A DNA stretch of 50,246 nt from Bacteroidota bacterium (GTDB lineage Bacteria > Bacteroidota > Bacteroidia > 2-12-FULL-35-15). Positions 1 through 8,500 of this stretch are shown here, piece by piece. Each line of letters begins with the position of its first letter. The first letter of the stretch is position 1. The stretch spans positions 136,432 through 186,677 of the forward strand of contig CANJYB010000007.1 in the NCBI GenBank assembly GCA_947479085.1, read 5' to 3'. The translations under genes were made by a program, and so were the position numbers. The notes under the pieces were generated by a model. That model was given only the letters and a program-made list of their open reading frames with translations. It had not been told where the DNA came from and made no database searches.

Positions 1-52
1 GGTTAAAATTGTTTTTTGGCAGATAAAAAAGGGGCAAAAATTACCTATAAGT

Positions 53-144
53 CATGCAGGTGCTCTGGCATGACGAGCAGGTATTCCGACATGACGTGCA
101 GGTGTTCCGGCATGACGTGCAGGTGTTCCGGCATGACATATTGG
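53..144. repeat. 21-bp tandem repeat array
   Basis: Three adjacent 21-bp units begin at 69, 90 and 111, the last two identical (catgacgtgcaggtgttccgg), with partial units on each side. The short open frame through it only reflects the unit length being a multiple of three, so I treat the array as non-coding. The rest of 145-261 is AT-rich with nothing recognisable. Confidence 0.85.
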
Positions 145-261
145 TATTTTATGAAACAAGAAAAATTTGGAGGGAATTAAAATTATTACTATGTTTGTAT
201 CTCATTTACAGTTCTTTGAAAACTTATTTTTGTAAAACTAAAAAAACAGTACGCTGATAAA

Positions 262-381
262 AATGATTGGAATAGACAATTCCGAACGCACTTGAATGAT
301 TAAATTTATGATTTAGCCTTCGGCTTTTATGATTTAAGTTTTAGGGAAACAATCTTATTTTCTTTCATAATTCCAATCATT
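262..381. repeat. 120-bp element with 12-bp terminal inverted repeats
   Basis: AATGATTGGAAT at 262-273 is the exact reverse complement of ATTCCAATCATT at 370-381. The interior is AT-rich and holds a direct repeat (ttatgattta, twice) around a small GCC-TTC-GGC hairpin. The size and ends resemble a short palindromic or MITE-like element. No target-site duplication is obvious, so mobility is only inferred. Confidence 0.5.
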
Positions 382-481
382 AAACCAAATCCCGCAGGTA
401 CTGCCTTATCATAATTAGAAACATTTTTATCTGCGTACCGAATTTTACAGAAATTACCTTAAAGTGTTTCATTATGATTAA

Positions 482-815
482 GTAATGATGTAAAACGTGA
501 TGATAATGAAAGTAAACCCGATTACAATGATGCAGAATGAAACCATAATGAAAGTAAACCTGGTTGCAATGGTTTAGAATGAAACGATAATAAAAGTAAA
601 CGTGCTTACAATGAAGCAGAATGAAACGAAAATGAAAGTAAACCTGCTTACAATGGTTTAGAATGAAACGATAATGAAAGTAAACCTGCTTACAATGATG
701 CAGAATGAAACGATAATGAAAGTAAACCTGATTACAATGGACTAAAATGAAACGATAATGAAAGTAAACGTGACTATAATAGTATAGAATGATTAAATAA
801 TGAAGTGCGGATAGA
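482..815. repeat. 42-bp tandem repeat array
   Basis: Six 42-bp units begin at 521, 563, 605, 647, 689 and 731, flanked by degenerate copies at 482-520 and 773-815. The core gaatgaaacgataatgaaag is nearly constant, while the bases after acaatg vary. Because 42 is divisible by three, the minus strand reads as an apparent 14-residue-repeat protein, but it has no plausible start context and an extreme Tyr/His/Phe composition. I regard the array as non-coding. Confidence 0.8.
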
Positions 816-876
816 GAATACTGGAATAAGAAATGATTGATTATTAGTAATATATAAACCAAAACCTTTCGGTGTA

Positions 877-1527
877 TTGGCTAACCGAGCAATAAAAATG
901 AATACAACACCAAGAATAGTAAGGGTGGTATGCAAACTTACCCGGATACCGATGGCTGAGGTTATTACCACAGTAGATTCGATTTTGCTGAAAATGACTG
1001 CCAACCCAAAATTTCCAGATCCGGAACCATCCCTGCCGGTTATCAGGCGACAAAGGCTGCAACTGATAAACATAGTTGCCAAAGCTAAAGATGGTGCCAC
1101 AGCCGACAAAGCAGCAGTGAAAGTAAAGTTACGTAGGCTATTACTATCTATGACTACATTGAAAGCCTACGTTCAGACAATAGCCAACGCTGATGCTGCT
1201 ACAGCCGAACAGGTGGTGGAAAGCAGCGGTTTGACCGTTCAGCGATTTACTCCCCGCCAGAAAAGAACATTCGGGGTGACCAATACTACTGCGCGTGGCA
1301 CTGTAAAGGCCGTTTGCCCCCGAACCAAAAAGGATGTGATGTTCCTGTTTTCGTACACCACCACTCCCGAAAACGAGGCTTCGTATGTAAAAACCGAACC
1401 TAGCCCGGCAGCTACTGCTATTATTTCGGGACTAAAAAGCAGGGAACGTTATTATTTCCGATGGGCAACAATTACTGCTAAAGGTCAGACTGCCTGGAGC
1501 CAGGTGATGGATACGGTGGTGCAATAG
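877..1527 (+). CDS. Fibronectin type III-like hypothetical protein
   Basis: A 216-residue cytoplasmic-looking protein without signal peptide. The N-terminal ~120 residues are helical and basic. Residues ~125-216 look like a fibronectin type III-type beta-sandwich, with a late Y-Y-F-R-W motif followed by G-Q-T-A-W-S, as in the last strands of FN3-like domains in Bacteroidota hypothetical proteins. The start used is TTG at 877; ATG at 898 is a plausible alternative. It sits alone between the 42-bp array and a palindrome-rich stretch, with no operon partner. I recognise this type of protein as recurrent in Bacteroidota but know of no assigned function. Confidence 0.6.
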   Translation: MANRAIKMNTTPRIVRVVCKLTRIPMAEVITTVDSILLKMTANPKFPDPEPSLPVIRRQRLQLINIVAKAKDGATADKAAVKVKLRRLLLSMTTLKAYVQTIANADAATAEQVVESSGLTVQRFTPRQKRTFGVTNTTARGTVKAVCPRTKKDVMFLFSYTTTPENEASYVKTEPSPAATAIISGLKSRERYYFRWATITAKGQTAWSQVMDTVVQ

Positions 1528-1624
1528 GGATTTTAAAATTTCGAATATTGAATAATGAATTTCGAATTTCGAAGTACCCATTACCCTTCAAAATTCTATA
1601 TTCGGTGTTCGATATTTTTCCAGC

Positions 1625-1784
1625 TATGGTGGCGGGACGCCACCATATAATCGGCACAGGCGAAACACGCCTGCGCCAGCGAGAGAAACACGCCTGCGTC
1701 AAAGCGCGCGAATCCTTAATCAATAAGGAGGAGCCCTTTTTTTTGGGAAATTTTGAAAGGGTGCATTTTGACACCTAGGTGTCA
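1625..1784. repeat. Hairpin and palindrome-rich intergenic stretch
   Basis: Within the gene-free interval 1528-2403 this part holds a 10-bp perfect stem, TATGGTGGCG/CGCCACCATA (1625-1647, 3-nt loop), two copies of gaaacacgcctgcg, and a perfect 16-bp palindrome, TGACACCTAGGTGTCA (1769-1784). The flanking ttcgaat-rich sequence (1535-1620) is low-complexity. No credible gene is present. Confidence 0.55.
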
Positions 1785-1878
1785 GGTTTCTTATTTTTTT
1801 ATGCGTATATTCCTGCCGAAGTGAATTAAATAGAACCCCGACCTTCCTTTTGGGTCCTATTTTTCCTCAAACGCTTCA

Positions 1879-1980
1879 TTCTATTGATTTTCCCAATATT
1901 TATTCATTTTTAAAATAAAATCAAAAAGTATCACATGTGATACTTTTAAAAATTTGATTAATACGTATACTCCCGCAAAA
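1879..1980. repeat. Interspersed palindromic element, copy 1
   Basis: A roughly 100-bp unit centred on a perfect 24-bp palindrome (1924-1947, AAAAGTATCACATGTGATAC then TTTT). It shares left-flank sequence (ttctattg, then an AT-rich stretch ending taaaataaaatcaaa) and right-flank sequence (aaatttg, then ttaat, then gtatactcc) with copy 3 at 3381-3482. It is related to copy 2 at 2241-2320. Confidence 0.75.
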
Positions 1981-2024
1981 GCAAAACAGCCAAAAATGTA
2001 AGAAACCTTAAAAACGATTATCCA

Positions 2025-2185
2025 ATGTCGCTCCTAATGGAGCTGAGAAGCAATGATAGATATTTGTTTCTATTACGATTTAGCTCCTACGGAGCAGAAA
2101 AACTGCGTTAAGATGTCCCGTAGGGACAAAATGTCGGTAGAAAAAATAGTAAGTAAGAATTTTAAAGCCCCGTATGGAGCGACAT
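2025..2185. repeat. Nested palindromic repeat element
   Basis: The element is bounded by the exact 10-bp inverted repeat ATGTCGCTCC (2025-2034) and GGAGCGACAT (2176-2185). Inside are two further perfect hairpins, GCTCC-TAC-GGAGC (2083-2095) and TGTCCC-GTA-GGGACA (2114-2128). It looks like the REP-like, short-hairpin intergenic elements common in Bacteroidota genomes. It has no coding capacity. Confidence 0.65.
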
Positions 2186-2240
2186 ATAAAAGATTTCGGG
2201 CACTTATGACGGATAACGCAAGCCCCACCTGGGTTCCATG

Positions 2241-2320
2241 ATTTTTATTCATTTTTGAAATAAAACCAAAAAGTATCACATGTGATACTTTTTAATTTTA
2301 TTTAGTTTGTATATAGCTCT
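2241..2320. repeat. Interspersed palindromic element, copy 2
   Basis: Same element as at 1879 and 3381: an AT-rich left flank, then a 26-bp perfect palindrome at 2268-2293. It lies downstream of the minus-strand DUF6069 gene, beyond that gene's terminator. Confidence 0.7.
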
Positions 2321-2333
2321 CCACTAAAACAAG

Positions 2334-2370
2334 AAAACGGAACCCTAAATGAAAGTAAGGGTTCCGTTTT
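2334..2370. terminator. Bidirectional intrinsic terminator
   Basis: A perfect 13-bp stem (2334-2346 with 2358-2370, core GGAACCCT/AGGGTTCC) is flanked by A- and T-runs on both sides. It lies 34 bp past the stop of the minus-strand DUF6069 gene and should terminate it. Confidence 0.8.
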
Positions 2371-2403
2371 TTAGTAAATAGAGTGGGCAATAGGGTAGAA
2401 AAA

Positions 2404-2814
2404 CTAGTTCGATTTTTTTGCTCTGTTTATAAAATATAGCAGAGCCGCTACCACCACAATGTGCATCACATCAAGCACCAATGCATATCCTATCGTTATG
2501 CCCGGTATTCCCAAAAACGGATTTAGAAAAGATAAAACCATCAGAATTATTGAAACGATGGTAAATATTTTAAATCCATTTTTAGTAAATTTTTCGAACA
2601 GAAAAAACACCATACTTGCTATTAAGGTAGGAACGAGACTGGAAATAATAATGGGCACTACGTTTAGGGGTGTATTCGGTTGAATGAATATAGTGTCGGA
2701 TAGTATTCCAACAGCATGGAAAATAAAAAACAGGATAACATTAATAATAGCTGCTGCAACAGCAGCCATAAGTCCTGCCAGGATGGTTTGTTTGAAATTC
2801 AGTTTGTTGTTCAT
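2404..2814 (-). CDS. DUF6069-like integral membrane protein
   Basis: A 136-residue protein made of four hydrophobic segments (about residues 12-33, 50-70, 80-98 and 105-130) joined by short polar loops. The pattern fits the small four-helix DUF6069 family, whose function is unknown. The start at 2814 gives a lysine-containing N-terminus before the first membrane helix. It is divergent from an HxlR-type regulator, with 111 bp and a strong palindrome between them, so it is probably that regulator's target. A perfect terminator follows. The family name is from memory of the sequence type; membrane topology is the secure part. Confidence 0.7.
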   Translation of the reverse strand: MNNKLNFKQTILAGLMAAVAAAIINVILFFIFHAVGILSDTIFIQPNTPLNVVPIIISSLVPTLIASMVFFLFEKFTKNGFKIFTIVSIILMVLSFLNPFLGIPGITIGYALVLDVMHIVVVAALLYFINRAKKSN

Positions 2815-2862
2815 AGTTTATAGTTTTTTTTAATTAATTGATTTTTACGTTGCAATAGTACA

Positions 2863-2870
2863 TATATTTG
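2863..2870 (+). promoter_or_regulatory. -7 element of the HxlR regulator gene
   Basis: TATATTTG matches the Bacteroidota TAnnTTTG -7 consensus. It lies 55 bp upstream of the GTG start and 11 bp upstream of the palindromic operator, so the bound repressor would sit at the transcription start. A TTG about 22 bp upstream is a loose -33. Confidence 0.5.
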
Positions 2871-2881
2871 CTACCTAAAAT

Positions 2882-2909
2882 ATAGTACTATCCATTTGGA
2901 TAGGACTAT
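2882..2909. promoter_or_regulatory. Palindromic operator between divergent DUF6069 and HxlR genes
   Basis: A 28-bp near-perfect dyad: ATAGTnCTATCCA, two central bases, then TGGATAGnACTAT, with one mismatched pair. It lies between the two divergent start codons. HxlR-family proteins are dimeric winged-helix regulators that bind such dyads, so this is the likely autoregulatory operator. Confidence 0.7.
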
Positions 2910-2925
2910 CTAAAAAGAAAGTAAC

Positions 2926-3294
2926 GTGGAAAAAACAAAATGCGATACACAGGAAAAGCCTCATTCGAAGGAAGCATGTGCTTCTTTTCTCCGTCCTATT
3001 AAAGATTCATTGGAAGTATTAAGTGGGAAATGGAAACTCCAAATATTAAGCTCCTTAATGTTCGGAAACAAACGGTTTGGTCAGATTTCAAAAGAATTGA
3101 ACGGAGTAACAGATAAAGTGCTGTCGAAAGAACTTAAGGAGTTAGAAACTAACCATCTTGTTAAAAGAACGGTATATGATACCTTTCCGCCTACAGTAGA
3201 GTATTCTATTACCGAACATGGAAAATCATTAAAAAGTGTGTTAGGAGAGTTGAACAGATGGGGGACAAAACACCGTAAAAAAATAATCGGATAA
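2926..3294 (+). CDS. HxlR-family winged-helix transcriptional regulator
   Basis: A 122-residue DNA-binding regulator. The family hallmark is clear at residues ~30-45 (S-G-K-W-K-L-Q-I-L-S-S-L), followed by the recognition region with K-R-F-G-Q-I-S and V-T-D-K-V-L-S-K-E-L-K-E-L-E, and the wing with P-P-T-V-E-Y-S-I-T. Cysteines at positions 6 and 18 lie upstream of the winged helix, where many HxlR proteins carry redox- or electrophile-sensing cysteines. The start is GTG at 2926; no ATG fits. It is divergent from the DUF6069 membrane gene across a 28-bp palindrome. Likely role: autoregulated repressor or activator of its divergent neighbour. The inducer cannot be told. Confidence 0.88.
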   Translation: MEKTKCDTQEKPHSKEACASFLRPIKDSLEVLSGKWKLQILSSLMFGNKRFGQISKELNGVTDKVLSKELKELETNHLVKRTVYDTFPPTVEYSITEHGKSLKSVLGELNRWGTKHRKKIIG

Positions 3295-3380
3295 AAATTC
3301 GAAAGTGTAAAAGATGGCTTTAAAAGTAGTTTCGTCCTTTAAATCTTGAAAATCAGCGTTCAATATTTCTGAAACACTTA

Positions 3381-3482
3381 ATTCTATTGGTTTCTCCGAA
3401 TTTTATTTATTTTAAAAATAAAATCAAAAAGTATCACATCTGATACTTTTAAAATTTGGTTTAATGGGTATACTCCGGGCAA
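3381..3482. repeat. Interspersed palindromic element, copy 3
   Basis: The closest relative of copy 1, with the same flanks on both sides. The central palindrome at 3427-3450 carries one substitution (CACATCTG for CACATGTG). It lies 130 bp after the HxlR stop, so copies 2 and 3 bracket the DUF6069/HxlR pair. Confidence 0.7.
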
Positions 3483-3530
3483 TGAAAAAAGAAGGATACA
3501 GCGGGAGGATGGAACGAAAATAAAGATTTT

Positions 3531-4088
3531 TTAAAAAATAAACCCCATTCCTTCTTCGTCAAGGGCTTTTTTCATTTCTTCCTTTTTTTGTTCCGAAATG
3601 TTTTGCGCAAGGGTATATTCTTTACCAAAGGTGTTTTTATTTTTCATTAACTTTTTCTGGTCGGCTATGTAGGTATCGGTATGAGCCAGGAAGCGGGCAG
3701 GGTTGCCGGCATACACTGAATTATCGGGCACATTTTTGGTTACCACCGAACCGGCACCTATTATCACATCGTTGCCAATGGTTACACCGGGCATAATGAT
3801 GGCGCAGCCGCCAATAAATACATTGTTGCCTATTTTTACTTTTTTAATTTTAGAATGATCGAGGTAAATTTTGGTGCTGGCATCGTGGGCCAGTATGTAC
3901 ACACGGGGAGCAAGGGTAACATTATCACCAATTTCGATAAGCCATGCATGGCCACCATCAATGATACATTCACCAAACATAAAAAAATTGCTTCCCACTT
4001 TCATTCCCCGGCTTTTCAGCTCATCTATCCTGCTCACGGTTTTGATGCCGAGTAGTTTTTTTATGCTTTTTTTAACGGATTGTAACAT
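3531..4088 (-). CDS. Left-handed beta-helix (hexapeptide) O-acetyltransferase
   Basis: A 185-residue acyltransferase of the maltose/xenobiotic O-acetyltransferase type. Imperfect hexapeptide repeats run from residue ~30 to 135 (I-G-D-N-V-T-L-A, I-G-N-N-V-F-I-G, V-T-I-G-N-D-V-I-I-G-A-G-S-V-V), ending with the family's N-P-A-R-F cap. The histidine in I-L-A-H-D (~68) is the expected catalytic base. The C-terminal ~45 residues are a lysine/glutamate-rich helix. It follows the DUF58 gene by 36 bp on the same strand. The likely substrate is a sugar or envelope glycan with acetyl-CoA as donor, but this cannot be determined from sequence. Confidence 0.82.
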   Translation of the reverse strand: MLQSVKKSIKKLLGIKTVSRIDELKSRGMKVGSNFFMFGECIIDGGHAWLIEIGDNVTLAPRVYILAHDASTKIYLDHSKIKKVKIGNNVFIGGCAIIMPGVTIGNDVIIGAGSVVTKNVPDNSVYAGNPARFLAHTDTYIADQKKLMKNKNTFGKEYTLAQNISEQKKEEMKKALDEEGMGFIF

Positions 4089-4124
4089 ATAATTGGGTAG
4101 GGCAGGGGCTTGTTTTTTATTAGG

Positions 4125-5054
4125 TTACATCATTTTGGTGCGCTTCACCAGGTAAGGCATCAGCACTTGTTCAAAACCAAGATTGATATCGGCTTCCACA
4201 AAATCAATTTTATATTGTCCGCATTTCAACATCAGTTCTTTTTTATAGGCTGCCATATTTGCCAGGTAAGTTTCCTTTATCTGGCTGGGGTGGAGTTTTA
4301 CTTCTTCACCGGTTTCCATATCCACAAAGCGGTAAGGGCGGTTATCAAATTCAAAATCCATTTCCTTTTGTTTATCCACCACATGAAACAACACTACTTC
4401 GTGCTTGTTGTGTTTTAAATGCTGCAATGCCGAAAACAGTTTATCATCTTCCGATTTCGATTCCATCATATCACTGAAAATAACTACCAGCGAACGTTTA
4501 TGAATGGCATCCGAAATTTCATGCAAGGCATTAACAGCAGATGTGGATTTATGAACCTTTACATCATAGGGCTGTATTAGTTTTTCCAACTGGTGATACA
4601 ACATTTTATGGTGCAGGGAACTCGATTTGGCAGGGGTATGCAGTTCCACTTTATCTGAAAATACACTTAAGCCCACCGCATCGCGCTGGTTCTTTAATAA
4701 TGCAATCATTGCTGCTGCACAATATACCGAAAAGGTAATTTTGTTTTTCTTTCCTTTGGCATCATCCGGAAGCGGGAAATACATAGAAGAGGAATCGTCA
4801 ATGATAATCTGGCAGCGAAGGTTGGTTTCTTCCTCGTATCGTTTTACATACAACCTGTCAGTACGTCCGAAAAGTTTCCAGTCAATATGCCGGGTCGATT
4901 CTCCTTTGTTGTGCAGGCGATGCTCCGCAAACTCCACACTGAACCCGTGAAACGGACTCTTGTGAAGACCTGTAATAAAGCCTTCTACCACTTGTTTGGC
5001 AATAAACTCAAGATGAGTAAACTGCTGTAAGGGTGCCTGGTTGATGGATTCCAT
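4125..5054 (-). CDS. DUF58 domain protein (von Willebrand A-like, MoxR-associated type)
   Basis: A 309-residue protein with the DUF58 signature near residues 45-75 (R-H-I-D-W-K-L-F-G-R, then Y-V-K-R-Y-E-E-E), followed by a von Willebrand A-like fold. I-I-D-D-S-S-S-M at ~87-94 supplies the MIDAS D-x-S-x-S metal site. V-V-I-F-S-D-M-M-E at ~190 is the later conserved strand. In Bacteroidota such genes usually accompany a MoxR AAA+ ATPase, acting as a chaperone pair for envelope or redox protein maturation, but no MoxR gene is present here. It lies downstream of trxA on the same strand, 93 bp away with an inverted repeat between. Confidence 0.88.
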   Translation of the reverse strand: MESINQAPLQQFTHLEFIAKQVVEGFITGLHKSPFHGFSVEFAEHRLHNKGESTRHIDWKLFGRTDRLYVKRYEEETNLRCQIIIDDSSSMYFPLPDDAKGKKNKITFSVYCAAAMIALLKNQRDAVGLSVFSDKVELHTPAKSSSLHHKMLYHQLEKLIQPYDVKVHKSTSAVNALHEISDAIHKRSLVVIFSDMMESKSEDDKLFSALQHLKHNKHEVVLFHVVDKQKEMDFEFDNRPYRFVDMETGEEVKLHPSQIKETYLANMAAYKKELMLKCGQYKIDFVEADINLGFEQVLMPYLVKRTKMM

Positions 5055-5079
5055 AAAAAAGTGTAAAGTTCAAAAGTCA

Positions 5080-5129
5080 AAAGTTCAAAGTTAAGAAAGT
5101 ACTTTAAACATTCCGCAACTTTGAACTTT
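5080..5129. repeat. Inverted repeat between trxA and DUF58 gene
   Basis: AAAGTTCAAAGTT (5080-5092) and AACTTTGAACTTT (5117-5129) form a perfect 13-bp stem with a 24-nt loop. It lies just after the trxA stop and could reduce read-through or mark an RNA processing site. There is no T-run, so it is not a classical terminator. Confidence 0.5.
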
Positions 5130-5147
5130 AAACTTAATCACTTTGGA

Positions 5148-5465
5148 CTACATTAATGCTTTTAATTTAGCATCCAATACAGATTTAGGCACTGCACCTA
5201 CTTGTTTGTCCACTACCTGTCCGCCTTTAAAAAACAATATCGTTGGGATATTACGGATACCAAACATGGATGAAATGTTGGCATTGCTGTCTACATCTAC
5301 TTTACCTACTATTGCTGTGTCTGCATAATCTTTTGATAGTTCTTCCACTACAGGTCCTACCATGCGGCATGGTCCGCACCACTCTGCCCAAAAATCTAAT
5401 AATACCGGTTTTGTTGCTTTTGCTACTAACTCATCAAAGTTAGCATCTGTTATTTCTATTGCCAT
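5148..5465 (-). CDS. trxA: Thioredoxin
   Basis: A 105-residue classical cytoplasmic thioredoxin. The active site W-C-G-P-C-R-M is at residues ~30-36, preceded by the buried D-F-W-A-E-W strand. The cis-proline segment R-N-I-P-T-I-L-F-F is at ~73-81 and the G-x-x-x-x-x-x-x-G turn follows. Length and start match the family. It reduces disulfides in target enzymes using thioredoxin reductase. It precedes the DUF58 and acetyltransferase genes on the same strand and may head that unit. Confidence 0.97.
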   Translation of the reverse strand: MAIEITDANFDELVAKATKPVLLDFWAEWCGPCRMVGPVVEELSKDYADTAIVGKVDVDSNANISSMFGIRNIPTILFFKGGQVVDKQVGAVPKSVLDAKLKALM

Positions 5466-5564
5466 AATCTTGAAATTTTATTTGTTATTTATATTGAATT
5501 ATTAATTGTGTTCCGTTTCAGTCAAACCATTTGCCAAAATCTAATTAATGACATACTGACATTA

Positions 5565-8500
5565 TTATTTGTTCAGCAGTTTATTGGCTTCTTCCAGCGA
5601 TATTTTTTTACCATCACTAAAAGCCACTATAAATGCATCTTTCAGTTGATCAGATGCTGCCACCTCGTTTTTGGTTTTAGCAGCATCTTCCATGGTTTTA
5701 AAATTACCTAAAATATAAACAGTATATCCGTTTTCGTCTTTATAATTTTTAATACCCTGTTTGGCAATTTTCAAAAAACTATTGGCTATTGGCAAAGGAA
5801 TCATTTCTTTGAATACCCCAATCTGTACTTTAAATACCACACCCGAATCCATTGGTATTTCATTGAATTTGGCAATGGCTTTAATCAGGTTTTGTTTAGT
5901 AGAATCAGGTAATGGCGAAAGCTGCTCTCCTGAAGGAGGAGCTTCGGTATAATTGGCTGTTGGCGTTTGTTCAGCTGAAGAAGGCTTAACTGCATTGGTA
6001 ACTGCTGGTCGGATAACAGGTTCACCCGGTTGGCTGTTTAATACAGGTTCAGAAGGAGTAACGGCTGTAGGTTCCTGGTTGGTGGCCATCTGCTGAATAT
6101 TGGAGGTAAGCTGTTCGATAGAAGAAGGAAGTTTATCTTCGGTGGCTGGAGCCTGGTTATTAGTAGCAGGTTGTTTGCCATTGTTGGAAGAATTTGCCGC
6201 ATTGTTTTTCACCATTTCAGCAATGGTTGGAGAATTTTGCTGAGTACTAGCAGGGATATTTCCAGTAGCATTAGCAGGAATATTTCCGGTAGCAGTTTCA
6301 GAAGCAACCGGTGAAGTAATAACGGGAGCACCTTGGTTTTGAAGCTGTTCTGCCTGAGTTACAGAGATACGTTTACCATTATAATAAGCAGTTACAAATG
6401 CATCTTTATAACCTGCAGCCACTATTGCATTTTTAACTTTATCAGCCAACTTAGGACTTTCGAAACTACCTGAATTGTAGCGTATATAACCATTCGGAGT
6501 TTTTTCAGAAACAAGTTGCGGAATGTTCTTTGCTTTATCTTCTGAAAGTGGTTGAGAGAAAACACCAACCTGCACCGTATAAATTACCTGCCCCGGAGTT
6601 ACAGGAACATAAGTGGTAGTGGAAGTATTGGTTGCAGGTTCATTACCTGTTGTTGAACTCACACCGGGAGTTACGGCCACAGGATTGGCAGGAGTAGAAT
6701 TAACCGGGTTATTGCCGGAAGTTACAGTAGCATTGTTCGGATTTACAGTATTGGTATTAGCAGCATTAGTAGTATTAGTAGCAACTGTATTATTAACACC
6801 CGAAGGGGAGTTATTGGTCACCGTTTGATTGGTATTGGAAGTTGCAGGAACCTCATTACCGCTCTGTTGATTCGAATTACCAGCAGGAGGATTAACAGTT
6901 GATGTATTAGCAACAGGCTGGTTGTTAGTGGCAACCGGTAAAGGCTGATTTACTTCAAAATTAGCAGGGTTATTATTGATTAAAGCAAATGCCTCGGTTA
7001 TAGAAATGCGTTTACCATTTAAGAAAGCCACCACAAAAGCATCTTTGTAACCAAATCCGTTGATTTGTTCTTTGGCTTTCTGGGCGGAGTTGAATTTTAC
7101 AAACATACCGGCAGTATAGCGGGTATATCCTTCCTTGGTGGTTTCGCCAGTGATAGGTTGTATTCCTTCAAACAAGTCCTGAGGAATAGGTTTGGCAAAG
7201 GCACCAATCTGAACTTTAAATACAAGTCCTTCCGGTATTTTCTCATCCAGAGGAATAGGTTTAGTTTCAGAATAAGCCGCTACATTTTTATGTTCATATA
7301 TTTCATTTGGAGCCAGTACTATTGGTTCTGAAATGGTGTTATTGTTGGCAGAAATGGTGGAAGAAGGTTCATTAACAGGATTGTTAGCACCCGGAGCAGT
7401 ATTTCCTAGATTATTGGCATTCACAGCAACCGAATTTTGTTCTTTTTTCAAGGTTTCAACCTTAGCCACTTTTTGTTTGGTCTGATTGGAGATTTCAGCA
7501 GATAATTTTTCGGCATCTGCTATTATTTTGGCATACAGGTTTCTTTCCTCAGGGTCTGCGGTTTTTGCTAACTCTTCTTTTTGCTGAGCAATATTTTTAT
7601 TAATTTCATTGTTCCATGTTTTCAACACCTCCGTTTTAGTCTGTTCTCTTTCTATCGGGTTGGTTATTTTGTCAGCCGATTTTATTTCCTCCACATATTT
7701 CTGATTCAGGCTTGCAAGATTAACGGCAGAGGGTATGTTAGTGTTATTTGTATTGGGTACAGCTGCGTTTGCATTGGGTACAGTTGTGTTTGTATTGGAA
7801 TTTGATGCAGGTACATTAGTGGTTGAAACAGGAGGTTGTGTTCCTGTTGTATTATTAGTCGTGTTATTGTTAGTAGCCTCCGTATTGGCTGCTACAGGTT
7901 GCTGGCTGCCGGTATTGGTTGTATTGGCATTAGCGTTGGTTCCATTGGCAGCAACCGTTTCTGCTTGTTGTTTTTTCAGCGTTTCTACTTTTGCCAAACT
8001 TTCAGAAGTTTGTTTTTTCAGGTCTTTTGAAAATTGTTCCGCTTCCGAAATGCTTTTTGAAATCACCAGCTTTTCATCCTGATCAGTTGTGGTGTTCAAA
8101 TCTGAATATTGTTTTGTCAGGTTTTCTTCAACAGCATTGTCCCAGTTTTTTAAAATATCCGATTTGCTTTGTTCACGTTCCAGTTCGTTGGTCATTTTGG
8201 CAGTTGCTGCCAATTGGTCCTGGTATTTGGAATTGATACTTTCGCTTGGCAAAGCCATTTTTATACGATTGGCAGTTACAGGTGCAGGAGCATTGGTTGG
8301 TTGTGTTGCAGTGTTGTTTGCTGCAGGCGTGGTTGAAGGAGTATTGGCAGCCAATTTTTCTGCTTCCTGTTTTTTTAATGTCTCTATCCTTGCAACGGTG
8401 TCGGTAATCTGTTTTTCTAAATCTTTAGAAGCCAGCTCGCCTTCAGCAATTTTTTGGGTAAACAATTTCTTTTCTTCCGGAAGTGTAATGGTTTTCAATA

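Noticed and set aside
54-257. 67-residue frame with 7-residue repeats
   Set aside because: It follows from the 21-bp tandem unit; nothing supports translation.
482-815. CRISPR array
   Set aside because: The units are contiguous with no unique spacers and there are no cas genes. The same applies to the arrays at 34733 and 48295.
380-862. 160-residue minus-strand frame with 14-residue repeats
   Set aside because: It is a by-product of the 42-bp array: extreme composition, no start context, no signal or domain.
1924-1947. CRP/FNR-type binding site
   Set aside because: The half-sites are in the opposite order to TGTGA-N6-TCACA and the element recurs with flanks far from promoters. It is better described as a repeat element.
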